Origin: Ga0074139 sp046336825
Lineage (GTDB): Bacteria > Bdellovibrionota > Bdellovibrionia > Bdellovibrionales > Bdellovibrionaceae
NCBI GenBank assembly: GCA_046336825.1
Contig: JBKDFX010000017.1
Span: 1 to 13,734 of the forward strand
Length of the DNA: 13,734 bases
Direction of reading: 5' to 3'
The notes beneath the pieces were generated by a model. The model did not search any database, was not told the origin of the DNA, and saw nothing but the letters and a program-made list of their open reading frames with translations. This document shows positions 5,108-13,620 of this stretch, in pieces (within the stretch, counting starts at the first letter, position 1; the number at the start of each line of letters is the position of its first letter). The translations under genes and the position numbers were made by a program.

Positions 5108-6151
5108 ATGGTGAATAACAAAAGCTTAAATCTTTCTACTCTTTTTTATCAGTACCCTGCCGAGTTGGTGGCCACGGAGCCCAAGCGTCCCTCAAGAGTT
5201 ATGTGGGTTGAAAATGGCGAGCCTCAAGAGTTAATTTTCTCTGATTTTTTAAATCAATTCAAAAGCGGAGATGTGCTTGTTCTAAATGACACCCAAGTGC
5301 TCAAGCGACGAGTTTTTTCTGGGGATCTGGAAATTCTATTTTTAAACTCAGATGAATCTCAAATGGAATGGGAAGTGCTGTTTCCTTCAAAAAAATTACA
5401 CTTGGGATCAAAAATAAATCTTCCTGGAGAATTCACGGCCGAGCTGATTAAAAAGGGAAGACCTCAGAAAATTCGTACAGATAGACCGCTTTCAGAAAGT
5501 TATTTCTTAGATTTTGCTGAGCTGCCCTTACCCCCCTACATCCAAAAAGCACGGGTGGAAAGACATAATGTTTCTGAAGATAAAAGTTGGTATCAAACCG
5601 CCTGGGCTGAAAAACCAGGAAGCTTGGCAGCCCCCACAGCTTCATTACATTTCTCAGGTCAAGATTTGGAAACCTTAGCTGAGCGTGGTGTGATCATTAA
5701 AAAGCTCACCCTCCATGTGGGGCTGGGAACTTTTTTGCCTCTGACTGAGGAAGCCATTTTATCTAAAACTTTGCATAAAGAAGTGGTCCAAATTCCACTA
5801 GCCACTTGGGATGAAATTCAAAAAGCTCGTGCTCAAGGGCGTCGAATTTGGGCTTTGGGAACAACTGTGACCCGTTCTTTGGAATCCTGTGCTCGGGGGA
5901 TGTTGCCACAAGTTCAAAGTGGCTATTTAGGTGAGACTGACCTGTTTATTCAGCCAGGCGATGAGTATTTGTGTGTGGACGGGTTGTTAACCAATTTTCA
6001 TCAGCCTGAATCTTCACTTTTAGCTTTAGTGCAGGCCTTTTCTGGCGCTGAAACAACGCGAATGTGTTATGAGTGGGCCATTAATAAACGTTTTCGACTT
6101 TTTAGCTATGGAGATCTGTCTGCTTGGATAAAGCCCCTCAAACCAATATGA
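5108..6151 (+). CDS. queA: S-adenosylmethionine:tRNA ribosyltransferase-isomerase QueA
   Basis: QueA moves the ribosyl part of S-adenosylmethionine onto preQ1 already in tRNA, making epoxyqueuosine. The protein (347 aa from this start) is colinear with the family. It has the N-terminal LFYQYPAELVATEPKRPSR, then LNDTQVLKRR, PLPPYI, KPGSLAAPTASLHF, the signature TLHVGLGTF, GTTVTRSLES, and near the end GLLTNFHQPESSLLALVQAF. It is slightly shorter than the E. coli enzyme. The start is uncertain: GTG 5093, ATG 5108 and GTG 5111 are in frame and none has a good ribosome binding site. ATG 5108 is preferred as the only ATG. The stop overlaps the tgt start (ATGA), so both are probably made together. 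The 60 bp before it hold no clear promoter. Confidence 0.95.
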   Translation: MVNNKSLNLSTLFYQYPAELVATEPKRPSRVMWVENGEPQELIFSDFLNQFKSGDVLVLNDTQVLKRRVFSGDLEILFLNSDESQMEWEVLFPSKKLHLGSKINLPGEFTAELIKKGRPQKIRTDRPLSESYFLDFAELPLPPYIQKARVERHNVSEDKSWYQTAWAEKPGSLAAPTASLHFSGQDLETLAERGVIIKKLTLHVGLGTFLPLTEEAILSKTLHKEVVQIPLATWDEIQKARAQGRRIWALGTTVTRSLESCARGMLPQVQSGYLGETDLFIQPGDEYLCVDGLLTNFHQPESSLLALVQAFSGAETTRMCYEWAINKRFRLFSYGDLSAWIKPLKPI

Positions 6152-7263
6152 AAATCGGCGAGTTTAAAGTTCATAGTACAGCTGGCCACGCCCGGCGGGG
6201 GACTCTCATGACGGCCCACGGAGCTGTTCAAACGCCCGTTTTTATGGCCGTCGGTACGAAAGCCACAGTTAAGGCATTAACTCCTGAAAATCTCAAAGAG
6301 GCGGGAACTCAAGTTGTATTAGGTAACACCTACCATCTTTGGGTCCGACCCGGCGATGATCTGATAAAGGAAATGGGTGGTCTGCATAAATTTATGCGTT
6401 GGGACGGCCCCATTTTAACAGACTCCGGAGGATTTCAAGTTTTTTCATTGAGCAAACTGCGAACTCTGACTGAAGAAGGTGTGCACTTTAGATCCCATGT
6501 GGATGGGGCTCCTTTGTTTCTGACTCCAGAGAAAAGCATGCAAATTCAAATGAACTTGGGCTCTGATATCATCATGGCTTTTGATGAGTGTTTAGCTCAT
6601 CCGGCCACCGAGCAGGAAATTGAAAATAGCATGGCCCTCACCCATCGTTGGTTGATCAGGTCCAAGCAGGCCATGACACGATCTGAGTCCCTTCTGTTTG
6701 GAATTGTTCAAGGTGGTTTAAGTCTTAAGCATCGAATGAAATCCATGGAGCAAATTTGTTCGGTGGATTTGCCAGGTTATGCGTTGGGCGGATTTAGTGT
6801 GGGTGAGCCCATTCATTTGATGCACGAATTGTTACCTCACGTGACACCTCACATGCCTAAGGAAAAACCTCGTTATTTGATGGGAGTGGGCACACCCTTG
6901 GATTTAATTCTGGCCGTTGATAGTGGAGTGGATATGTTTGATTGCGTTATGCCCACGCGAGTGGCTCGCAACGGAACTCTGTTCACTTGGCAAGGCAAAG
7001 TCAGCATTAAAAGAAATGAGTACCGAGCTGATCCCAGCCCCTTGGATCCTGAATGTGATTGTTACACCTGCAAGCATTATACAAAATCTTACTTGCGACA
7101 TTTATTTATGACCGGTGAGCTTTTGGGTTATCATTTGAACACCATTCATAATGTTCATTTCTACATGAGCTTGATGAAAAAAATGCGAAATGCTATTGAA
7201 ACGGGCACCTGGGAAAATTTTAAGAATGACTGCATTTCGCGTTTCGTCAAAAAGACTTCTTAG
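6148..7263 (+). CDS. tgt: tRNA-guanine transglycosylase Tgt
   Basis: Tgt exchanges guanine-34 of tRNAs with GUN anticodons for preQ1, the step before QueA. The 371-aa protein has the full bacterial set: Asp92 in ILTDSGGFQVFSLS, GIVQGG at 185-190 with the substrate-binding ALGGFSVGE at 212-220, nucleophile Asp265 in MFDCVMPTR, and a zinc site Cys303, Cys305, Cys308 and His334 with the usual spacing. The frame can be read from TTG 6124, but ATG 6148 is chosen because it overlaps the queA stop as ATGA and gives the normal N-terminus (MKIGEFKVHSTAGHARRG). The pairing with queA is a standard queuosine operon. Confidence 0.97.
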   Translation: MKIGEFKVHSTAGHARRGTLMTAHGAVQTPVFMAVGTKATVKALTPENLKEAGTQVVLGNTYHLWVRPGDDLIKEMGGLHKFMRWDGPILTDSGGFQVFSLSKLRTLTEEGVHFRSHVDGAPLFLTPEKSMQIQMNLGSDIIMAFDECLAHPATEQEIENSMALTHRWLIRSKQAMTRSESLLFGIVQGGLSLKHRMKSMEQICSVDLPGYALGGFSVGEPIHLMHELLPHVTPHMPKEKPRYLMGVGTPLDLILAVDSGVDMFDCVMPTRVARNGTLFTWQGKVSIKRNEYRADPSPLDPECDCYTCKHYTKSYLRHLFMTGELLGYHLNTIHNVHFYMSLMKKMRNAIETGTWENFKNDCISRFVKKTS

Positions 7264-7333
7264 TGTTTGAATCAACTGTTGAATTTCCGCTTTGTGTATG
7301 GTGACTTTAGGGTTGATCCATAACTTGATCTTT

Positions 7334-7352
7334 AAAATCAACTTTTGATTTT
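7334..7352 (+). promoter_or_regulatory. Hairpin just before yajC
   Basis: A perfect 8-bp AT-rich inverted repeat, AAAATCAA (7334-7341) and TTGATTTT (7345-7352), has a 3-nt loop and ends 5 bp before the AAAGG of yajC. It is too AT-rich and lacks a T-run for a strong terminator. It may tune yajC translation or partly end queA-tgt transcripts. The 104-bp gap 7264-7367 has no clear promoter. Confidence 0.3.
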
Positions 7353-7367
7353 TAACGAAAGGAACTT

Positions 7368-7676
7368 ATGCAGCCCGCGGCTCAGCCCAATCTTTTTGAA
7401 TCTCTGCTGCCGATTATTATTATTTTTGCCGTTTTTTATTTTTTGATCATTCGACCTCAAAGTAAAAAACAAAAAGATCACTTAAGTTTTTTGAATTCAC
7501 TGAAAAGGGGTGATGAAGTGATCACAGCCTCAGGGATTTTAGGCACCATCGACGGATTAACAGATCTCTATGTCACACTTGAAGTGGCTAACAATGTGAA
7601 AATTAAAGTTCTGAGATCACAAATTGCATCACTGGCTAAAAACTTAAATCCATCAACAACTGAAAAAAAGGGTTAA
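7368..7676 (+). CDS. yajC: Sec translocase accessory subunit YajC
   Basis: This 102-aa protein has one membrane helix at about 13-28 (LLPIIIIFAVFYFLII) followed directly by RPQSKKQKDH, the family hallmark, then a small cytoplasmic domain with LKRGDEVITASGILGTI. YajC binds SecDF at the inner membrane beside SecYEG. A ribosome binding site AAAGGAA lies just before the ATG. The stop is 4 bp before secD, and the tgt-yajC-secD-secF order is widespread in bacteria. Confidence 0.95.
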   Translation: MQPAAQPNLFESLLPIIIIFAVFYFLIIRPQSKKQKDHLSFLNSLKRGDEVITASGILGTIDGLTDLYVTLEVANNVKIKVLRSQIASLAKNLNPSTTEKKG

Positions 7677-7680
7677 CATC

Positions 7681-9363
7681 ATGGAAGGTTATCGATTTCG
7701 TGCGACAGTCGCGATTCTTGGGGTCCTCTGGGCTGTACTTTGGGTTTTTCCCAATGTGGTTCCAGTGAAAAAATGGATGACAGATGCGCGCATTAATTAT
7801 GGTTTGGACATTCAAGGTGGACTACAAATTGTCATGGGAGTTGATGTCGAGGGTGTGGTTGCGGAAAGCACTCAACGTGAGCTTCGATCCATTGAATCTG
7901 TTTTAGCCAAAGAAAATGTAGTGGCCACATTGACGGCTCCCAATTCAAAAAAAGGTGAGATTCAAATTGATGTCACCTCTGGCACTGTGGAAAAAATGCA
8001 GAAGGTGATGGATGACAATTACGGAACCATGTTTCAGGTTCTCAACCAAGCTGGTAATACAGTCACTTATCGTTACATCGACGCTTACATGCTGGACTAC
8101 CGAAGTCGCATCATCAGTCAAGCGATCGAAACCATTCGAAATCGAATTGATGAATTTGGAGTGGCGGAACCTTCAATTGCTCAGCAAGGTGATGACCGAA
8201 TCATGATTCAGCTTCCTGGTGCTGCCAATGCCGAGCAGGCTAAACAGCTGATCAACACGACGGCCAAGCTGGATTTTCAAATCGTTTCCCGAGCGATTTC
8301 ACCAGATAAACTGATGGAAATGGTGACAGCTGCAGAAAAAGTAGGCGGCTACAGCCTAGATAAAATGAAGTATTCTGAATACATTGAGCGTTTGAATTCA
8401 GATCTGAAATCACAGATTCCTGCTGATACTGTGGTGTATTTTGAGCGCAACGAAAATGCTCAGAGAATTGAATTAGGAGCCACTCCTTATTTGCTCACCA
8501 CCAACACAGGCTTGAGTGGAAACGATTTAGATGACGCCTTTATTAATTATGATGGGCAAACGGGAAGTCCCGTGGTTTCCCTTAAATTTAATCCCGTAGG
8601 AGCCAATAAATTTGGTGAACTGACAACTAAGAATGTCAATCAATCCATGGCCATTGTTTTGGATCGAGTGGTTAAGTCAGCTCCCAACATCAACGAACCC
8701 ATCCGTGGTGGGCAGGCCCAAATCACTTTGGGGCGTGGACAAAACCGAGATCAAATTTTAAACGAAGCTCAAATGATTGCGACTTCGCTTCGAGCCGGGG
8801 CTTTGCCTGCTCGTTTAGAGCAATTAGAAGAGCGAACAGTGGGGCCTTCTTTAGGTGCTGACTCAATTAAAAAAGCTCAAATGGGATCAATAGTAGGTGC
8901 CACATTAGTTCTGTTGTTTTTGATGATTTACTACAAGGGTTTCGGAGTGATTGCCTCAGTTTCGATTATCATCAATATCCTGACTTTACTTGCTTTGCTG
9001 ATTGCTTTTGGAGCTTCTCTGACTCTTCCTGGAATTGCAGGGATTGCCTTGACAGTGGGTTTTGCGGTGGATGCTAACGTCCTTATTCAGGAGCGCATTA
9101 AAGAGGAAATTGCAAAAGGCGTCAGTTGGGCCGGGGCTTTAAAAGAAGGCTACGGACGTGCCATGTCTGCCATTTTGGATTCCAACGTCACTGTGGCCTC
9201 AGTGGCCTTTATCTTGTTTATGTTGGGAACTGGCCCAGTGCGAGGTTTTGCAGTGACTCTTTTAATTGGTATTGTCACTACACTTTTCGGAAATGTTTTT
9301 GTCAGTAAAGTGATCGCCGACACTTTAGTCCATAAAATGGGACTTAAGAAAATCAGCATTTAA
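7681..9363 (+). CDS. secD: Protein translocase subunit SecD
   Basis: SecD with SecF uses the proton gradient to help pull exported proteins out of SecYEG. The 560-aa protein has a first membrane helix at about 8-28 and the conserved YGLDIQGGLQIVM just after it. A large periplasmic P1 region follows, with the SRIISQAIETIRNRIDEFGV motif. Five C-terminal helices start near residue 402, with FAVDANVLIQERIKEE (Asp464) in the fourth, the residues linked to proton movement. AAGGG precedes the ATG. At 560 aa it is somewhat shorter than the E. coli protein. secF follows after 19 bp. Confidence 0.97.
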   Translation: MEGYRFRATVAILGVLWAVLWVFPNVVPVKKWMTDARINYGLDIQGGLQIVMGVDVEGVVAESTQRELRSIESVLAKENVVATLTAPNSKKGEIQIDVTSGTVEKMQKVMDDNYGTMFQVLNQAGNTVTYRYIDAYMLDYRSRIISQAIETIRNRIDEFGVAEPSIAQQGDDRIMIQLPGAANAEQAKQLINTTAKLDFQIVSRAISPDKLMEMVTAAEKVGGYSLDKMKYSEYIERLNSDLKSQIPADTVVYFERNENAQRIELGATPYLLTTNTGLSGNDLDDAFINYDGQTGSPVVSLKFNPVGANKFGELTTKNVNQSMAIVLDRVVKSAPNINEPIRGGQAQITLGRGQNRDQILNEAQMIATSLRAGALPARLEQLEERTVGPSLGADSIKKAQMGSIVGATLVLLFLMIYYKGFGVIASVSIIINILTLLALLIAFGASLTLPGIAGIALTVGFAVDANVLIQERIKEEIAKGVSWAGALKEGYGRAMSAILDSNVTVASVAFILFMLGTGPVRGFAVTLLIGIVTTLFGNVFVSKVIADTLVHKMGLKKISI

Positions 9364-9382
9364 AAAAGGAATTGGAATTTAT

Positions 9383-10327
9383 ATGAAAAAAACAAATGAC
9401 TTTGGAAGATTTGATTTTGTCGGAAACATTGGGCTTTTCGGCGGAATTTCTTTGGTTTTAACTTTTGTTTCTTTGGTCTATTTGGCGACCACTGGAATTA
9501 ACTATGGAATTGATTTCCGTGGGGGTACTGAAGTTCAAGTGAAATTCAGCGGACCCACAATTTCAATTGATCAAGTTCGGGCCTCAGTCGAAAAACTTAA
9601 ATTGGGAGATGTGGGACTGCAAGGTTTCGGTGATGCCAATGAATTTGTTCTTCGCTTCCAGACTCCTAAATTGGAAACTGAAAAAGCACAAAATGAGGCT
9701 ATGCAAAAACAAATTTCAGACCTCAAATCAACTTTAGAAACTGACTTTAAAGAGGCCAGTCCTGAATTTCGCCGTGTGGATACAGTGGGGCCACAGGTGG
9801 GTGCGGAGCTTAAAAGAAATGGTTTCTTGGCGGTTTTTTATTGTTTATTGGTGATTTTGGGTTACGTGGCCTTCCGATTTGACTACCAATATGCGCCTGG
9901 AGCAGTGATATGTTTGTTTCACGACGCCGTTATCACTTTGGCGATTTTTAATTTAGTCGGTAAAGAAATGAATGTTCCAGCACTGGCAGCCATTATGACT
10001 TTGATTGGTTTTTCACTGAATGACACCATTGTGGTTTTTGACCGAATTCGTGAAACCGTTAGCCAATACGGTGATCGCGGTTGGAAGTTCGTTATCAATA
10101 AAGCCATCAATGATATGTTAGTTCGAACCATTATCACTTCGGGCACAGTTTTCACTTCAGCTTTCTGTTTATTTATTTTTGCTGAAGGCTCTGTTAAGGA
10201 CATCGCTTTCGCCTTAACTGTGGGAATTATTTTTGGAGTGTACTCTTCTGTTTACGTAGCTGCGCCTTTAATTTTAGTTTTTGATAAATTGCGTGGTTCA
10301 AAACTGGCTAAAATGCAAACAACATGA
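9383..10327 (+). CDS. secF: Protein translocase subunit SecF
   Basis: Partner of SecD in the inner membrane. The 314-aa protein has helix 1 at about 16-36, then YGIDFRGGTEVQVKF, a periplasmic loop, VGPQVGAELKRNG, and a five-helix C-terminal bundle containing IGFSLNDTIVVFDRIRE (Asn213-Asp214), the equivalent of the SecD proton-path motif. AAAGGAATTGG lies before the ATG. A helical, charged insertion (ETEKAQNEAMQKQISDLKS) in the periplasmic part is longer than in compact SecF proteins. Its stop overlaps the recJ start (ATGA). Confidence 0.97.
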   Translation: MKKTNDFGRFDFVGNIGLFGGISLVLTFVSLVYLATTGINYGIDFRGGTEVQVKFSGPTISIDQVRASVEKLKLGDVGLQGFGDANEFVLRFQTPKLETEKAQNEAMQKQISDLKSTLETDFKEASPEFRRVDTVGPQVGAELKRNGFLAVFYCLLVILGYVAFRFDYQYAPGAVICLFHDAVITLAIFNLVGKEMNVPALAAIMTLIGFSLNDTIVVFDRIRETVSQYGDRGWKFVINKAINDMLVRTIITSGTVFTSAFCLFIFAEGSVKDIAFALTVGIIFGVYSSVYVAAPLILVFDKLRGSKLAKMQTT

Positions 10328-12078
10328 AAATTTGGGAATCCAAATTAGAAAATTCTGAAGTAAGCCAGGGGCCAGCTTTTTTAAGCTGGCCTCGTCCGTT
10401 ACGGGATTTTATTCAATCCCGTGGTTTTTCCGATGATCAGGATTTTGAAAGATTTCTTAAAAGTGATCTTCAATCTTTAAAAAATCCTTTTTCTATCAAA
10501 GGAATGTCAGAGGCCTGTTCACGGTTGGAAAAGGCCTACTTAGATAAAGAAAAAATATGCATCTATGCAGATTTTGATTTGGATGGAACCAGTGGTTGTG
10601 CTCTTTTAAAAAAAGCTTTCGATCAATTGGGTTATCAAGATGTAATGGCCTATCAGCCTAAACGTTTAAAACAAGGCTATGGATTTCACGCTCCCATCGT
10701 AGATGAGTTAAAGTCACAGGGGGTTAGTCTGATTGTCACCTGCGACGTGGGAATAACAGCAAATAAGGCTTGTTCTCGTGCTCGAGAGCTGGGTGTGGAT
10801 GTGATCCTTACAGATCATCACTTGCCTTCTCAGGAGCTGCCTGAAGCTTTCATTATTGTTAATCCCAACCAGCCTGAAGATTCTTCGGGACTTGGATATT
10901 TAAGCGGTGCAGGTGTTGCTTTTTATTTAGTGAGGGCTCTCAAACGCCGTTTTACTGATCTCGGATGGGAAAGTGCACAGGCGCTGAATTTAAAAGATAT
11001 TTTAGACTGTTTCACGATTGCGACCATCACAGACATGGTTCCCTTGATCGAAGATAATCGAGTTCTAACACAGGTGGGACTGAAAGTTTTGAGTCAAACA
11101 CAAAGACCTGGTTTGCAAGTTTTGCTTCAGCAGCTGGGACTTCAAGGAAAGGTTTTGAGCAGTTCCGATGTGGCCATTCGATTTGCACCTAAGTTAAATG
11201 CCCTTTCTCGTTTGGAAGGCGAAGTTTTGCCCTTGGACATTTATCTCGAAGAAAGCTTTCAAAAAGCTTACTCGGTGATTGAATTCGTGATGGCACAAAA
11301 TGCAGCTCGAGGAGAGCTTCAAAGTCAGGCTCTTAAAGTAGCTGAAGAAATAATTTTAGAGCAAAAACATTCCAATTTTCACTTTGTGCATTCTGAGCAA
11401 TTTCATCGTGGTGTCCTAGGTTTGATTGCCACTTCATTGGTAGAACAAACTCAGAAACCCTGCTTTGTGGCGAGCCTGGATCCTGAAGAAGGAAAGCTGG
11501 TGGGTAGTTGTCGAGTTCCTGACTCCATGGAAATATCACTTGTTGAGGCTCTTGAATCCGCTTCACAGGGCCTTCTTCGTTTTGGGGGCCACGCTCAAGC
11601 CGCTGGATTTGAACTGCATGTATCTGAAATTGAAAATGTGAAATCTGCATTGCATAATTATTTTTCACTGCTCCGACCAAAAATAAGTAAATGCTTTTTT
11701 GATTCAGTTGTGCAATTTGAAGAGTTGAATTGGGAACTTGTAAACTCAATGAATCAGTTAGAACCCTTTGGTGTGGGCTTTGAAAGTCCAGTTTTTTTAG
11801 TTCGCAACCTGCAAGTGATAAGTATTAAACTTTTGAAGTCTCGGCACTTGAAAGTTCAGTTTAAATGTTCACATAGCGGTATTGTAAAAACAGGTCTGCT
11901 TTTTAGTCCCAATCCTAGGCAATCTGAACTCATTCGAAGCAAAGTGCCCTTGGATTTGATCGTGCAGGTGCAAGTCAACGAATGGAAGGGCCAAAAAGAT
12001 ATCCAATTACTTGTGGATGATGTTCGTCAAGCTGAGCCGTTGGTGACGGCAGCTCAAAGTGAAAGTGAGCTGCGATGA
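10324..12078 (+). CDS. recJ: Single-strand-specific 5'-3' exonuclease RecJ
   Basis: RecJ degrades single-stranded DNA from 5' ends in recombination and mismatch repair. The 584-aa length is normal. The DHH domain shows YADFDLDGTS (Asp83, Asp85, Asp87), VTCDVGIT (Asp141), TDHHLPS (Asp164-His165-His166) and FTIATITDMVPL. The DHHA1 domain shows the conserved region HRGVLGLIA and RFGGHAQAAGFEL (Gly421-Gly422-His423). The C-terminal 120 residues fit the RecJ OB domain. The gene starts in an ATGA overlap with secF and ends in one with queC, so it depends on the Sec operon transcript. No ribosome binding site is obvious, in line with coupled translation. Confidence 0.96.
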   Translation: MKIWESKLENSEVSQGPAFLSWPRPLRDFIQSRGFSDDQDFERFLKSDLQSLKNPFSIKGMSEACSRLEKAYLDKEKICIYADFDLDGTSGCALLKKAFDQLGYQDVMAYQPKRLKQGYGFHAPIVDELKSQGVSLIVTCDVGITANKACSRARELGVDVILTDHHLPSQELPEAFIIVNPNQPEDSSGLGYLSGAGVAFYLVRALKRRFTDLGWESAQALNLKDILDCFTIATITDMVPLIEDNRVLTQVGLKVLSQTQRPGLQVLLQQLGLQGKVLSSSDVAIRFAPKLNALSRLEGEVLPLDIYLEESFQKAYSVIEFVMAQNAARGELQSQALKVAEEIILEQKHSNFHFVHSEQFHRGVLGLIATSLVEQTQKPCFVASLDPEEGKLVGSCRVPDSMEISLVEALESASQGLLRFGGHAQAAGFELHVSEIENVKSALHNYFSLLRPKISKCFFDSVVQFEELNWELVNSMNQLEPFGVGFESPVFLVRNLQVISIKLLKSRHLKVQFKCSHSGIVKTGLLFSPNPRQSELIRSKVPLDLIVQVQVNEWKGQKDIQLLVDDVRQAEPLVTAAQSESELR

Positions 12079-12743
12079 ATTTTGTTGTTTTGTTGTCGGG
12101 GGGACTCGATTCAACTGTAAATCTCTATGAAGCCCACCGAGCAGGAAATGTAAAGTTGGCTCTGACTTTCGACTATTCTCAGCGAGCTGTGAATCCAGAG
12201 ATTGCGACAGCAAAAAGACTTTGCTCATTATTAAATGTTCCCCATAAAGTGGTGAAGCTGTCTTTTTTTGAAGATTTGGGGCAATCCAGCTTAGTCGATA
12301 AATCTCAAAATGTCCCAACGGGGGCAGACATTTCAATGGATGATTTGAAGCAAAGTCATAAAACAGCTCAGTCTGTTTGGGTTCCTAATCGAAATGGAAT
12401 ATTTATGAATATTGCTGCTGGTTTTGCGGAAAGTCTGGCAGCTGATACAGTTGTGCCCGGTTTTAATCTTGAAGAGGCCGCTACCTTTCCCGACAATTCA
12501 GAAGATTTTTTAAAAGCTTTGAATGGGTCTTTAAAATATTCAACTCAGCAAAAAGTGAAAACCCACTGCTTCACAACGCACTTATCTAAAACTCAGATAG
12601 TTAAGCGGGGCCTAGAGTTAGGTGTCCCTTTTGAGTTGATTTGGCCCTGTTACTTTTCTGAAGAACATTGGTGCGGTAAGTGTGAATCCTGTCAAAGATC
12701 TCGGCGTGCTTTTGAAGCCAATGGTCTGGAGCTATTCAAATGA
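12075..12743 (+). CDS. queC: 7-cyano-7-deazaguanine synthase QueC
   Basis: QueC turns carboxy-deazaguanine into preQ0 with ATP and ammonia, the precursor that Tgt and QueA use after reduction to preQ1. The 222-aa protein has the PP-loop LLSGGLDST (Ser8 to Thr14), FDYSQRA, the substrate motif VPNRNGIFMNIAAGFAE, GFNLEEAATFPDNS, and a C-terminal zinc site Cys192, Cys200, Cys203 and Cys206 (WPCYFSEEHWCGKCESCQR). The start overlaps the recJ stop and its stop overlaps the next gene, both ATGA. Queuosine genes thus stand at both ends of this gene run. Confidence 0.95.
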   Translation: MNFVVLLSGGLDSTVNLYEAHRAGNVKLALTFDYSQRAVNPEIATAKRLCSLLNVPHKVVKLSFFEDLGQSSLVDKSQNVPTGADISMDDLKQSHKTAQSVWVPNRNGIFMNIAAGFAESLAADTVVPGFNLEEAATFPDNSEDFLKALNGSLKYSTQQKVKTHCFTTHLSKTQIVKRGLELGVPFELIWPCYFSEEHWCGKCESCQRSRRAFEANGLELFK

Positions 12744-13297
12744 AAACAAAATTTTTAAAAGATGAATTTCTTTATGATGGTTCACAAATGAAGCCGCTCG
12801 ATAATTATCTGAAATATGATCTTCTTGGGGACTCTTGTCTGTCATGGATAGGACCTTGCGAGATCAGTTTTGATAAAATGCTGGATGGTGAGGATCTGAT
12901 TGAGAAATGTGAAATTCGTGGATCTAAGATGTTGCATTTCATTTTTGAAATTTTTCAAAGGGAACTTGTCAGCGCTGTTTTTTTACAAAGACTTTTTGCG
13001 AGCCTCGTTCAGGCTTACGTTTTTGAGAATTCTAAAATTTATCTTAAACGAGATGGTGATGATTTGTATTTGGAAGACAAAAAGTTTTCCATTAGTATTG
13101 CGGCACCAAGTATCAACTCCAATATGGTTCACTTTGCAGTGAATGTGAGCAACTTGGGAACACCTGTTAAAACAGTGTCCTGTGAAGACCTCAATATTAA
13201 ACCAGAAGTGATGGCAGAAGTTCTGCTCAAAAAAATCAGTCACGAGTATCAGTCCATTATAAATGCCAGTTTTAAAGTAAGAGCCATTCATAACTAA
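12740..13297 (+). CDS. DUF366 family protein
   Basis: This 185-aa soluble protein matches my memory of the DUF366 family over its whole length: opening KDEFLYDGSQMKPLDNY, LLGDSCLSWIGPCEI, KMLHFIFEIF, FLQRLFASLVQAYV, RDGDDLYLEDKKFSISIA, VHFAVNVSNLGTPV and the final ASFKVRAIHN. There is no membrane helix. I know of no proven function. It overlaps queC by ATGA, so the two are probably made in step, which hints at a role in preQ0/queuosine or another deazaguanine pathway (inference). The conserved charged and polar patches (RDGDD, GTPV, KVR) suggest an enzyme. The stop codon TAA is also the first base triplet of the inverted-repeat unit that follows. Confidence 0.8.
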   Translation: MKTKFLKDEFLYDGSQMKPLDNYLKYDLLGDSCLSWIGPCEISFDKMLDGEDLIEKCEIRGSKMLHFIFEIFQRELVSAVFLQRLFASLVQAYVFENSKIYLKRDGDDLYLEDKKFSISIAAPSINSNMVHFAVNVSNLGTPVKTVSCEDLNIKPEVMAEVLLKKISHEYQSIINASFKVRAIHN

Positions 13298-13483
13298 AAC
13301 TGGGCCCCTCAAGTGTTGTTTTAGATTAGTTTTCTGTAATTAAGTTATTAGAACTACTGGATTAACTTAATCTTTATTTGTTCAAGTTATTAAAACTAAA
13401 AGTCGAGGGTCAAAGATATTTCTAAGTATTTGATTTCTATATTGTTTTGCTAAAAGCAACAACATTTAGATACCCCAGTTTTA
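13295..13483. repeat. MITE-like inverted-repeat unit
   Basis: The left end 13295-13324 begins TAAAACTGGG and ends TGTTGTTTTAG. The right end 13450-13483, read inverted, begins TAAAACTGGG and continues with TGTTGTTGCTTTTAG. The outer 10 bp match perfectly, the middle is diverged, and the inner parts match apart from a 4-bp insertion. Both ends are bounded by TA, the target duplication expected for an IS630/mariner-type miniature element. The 125-bp interior is very AT-rich, with its own inverted repeat ATTAAGTT (13339-13346)/AACTTAAT (13364-13371) and a direct repeat of AAGTTATTANAACT. No gene is seen. It could instead be a two-way terminator for convergent genes. Confidence 0.4.
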
Positions 13484-13484
13484 A

Positions 13485-13595
13485 TCAATTCCGAAAGATA
13501 AAATACACAGCGCCAATCAGGCAAAGACTGGCATAGAGATAGTCCATTTTGAGGGGCATTTTCATATACCAGACACTGAATCCAGCAAAGACAAG
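13485..13595 (-). pseudogene. C-terminal remnant of DMT/DUF486-like small membrane protein
   Basis: The minus strand encodes 36 residues ending at TGA 13487-13485. They include FAGFSVWYMKMPLK, then MDYLYASLC and LIGAVYFIFRN. This pattern (a helix end, Y-x-K-x-P-L-K, then a final helix with GAVYF) is typical of the C-terminus of small DUF486/DMT_6 proteins of about 110 residues. No start codon or upstream two thirds is present: the similarity stops where the IS-like sequence begins, near 13596, and the frame meets a stop just inside it. It was probably cut by that insertion, with the missing part beyond the window. Confidence 0.6.
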
Positions 13596-13620
13596 TGTCC
13601 CGCTTTTTTGTTAATCGGAC

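Noticed and set aside
6124..6147. TTG start extending Tgt by eight residues
   Set aside because: The ATGA overlap at 6148 and the normal family N-terminus support the shorter form.
11333..11749. 138-codon open frame on the minus strand inside recJ
   Set aside because: It is antisense to well-conserved RecJ domains, has low-complexity Gln-rich composition and no ribosome binding site.
12007..12336. 109-codon minus-strand frame across the recJ/queC junction
   Set aside because: It is antisense to the conserved QueC PP-loop region and has no recognisable motif.
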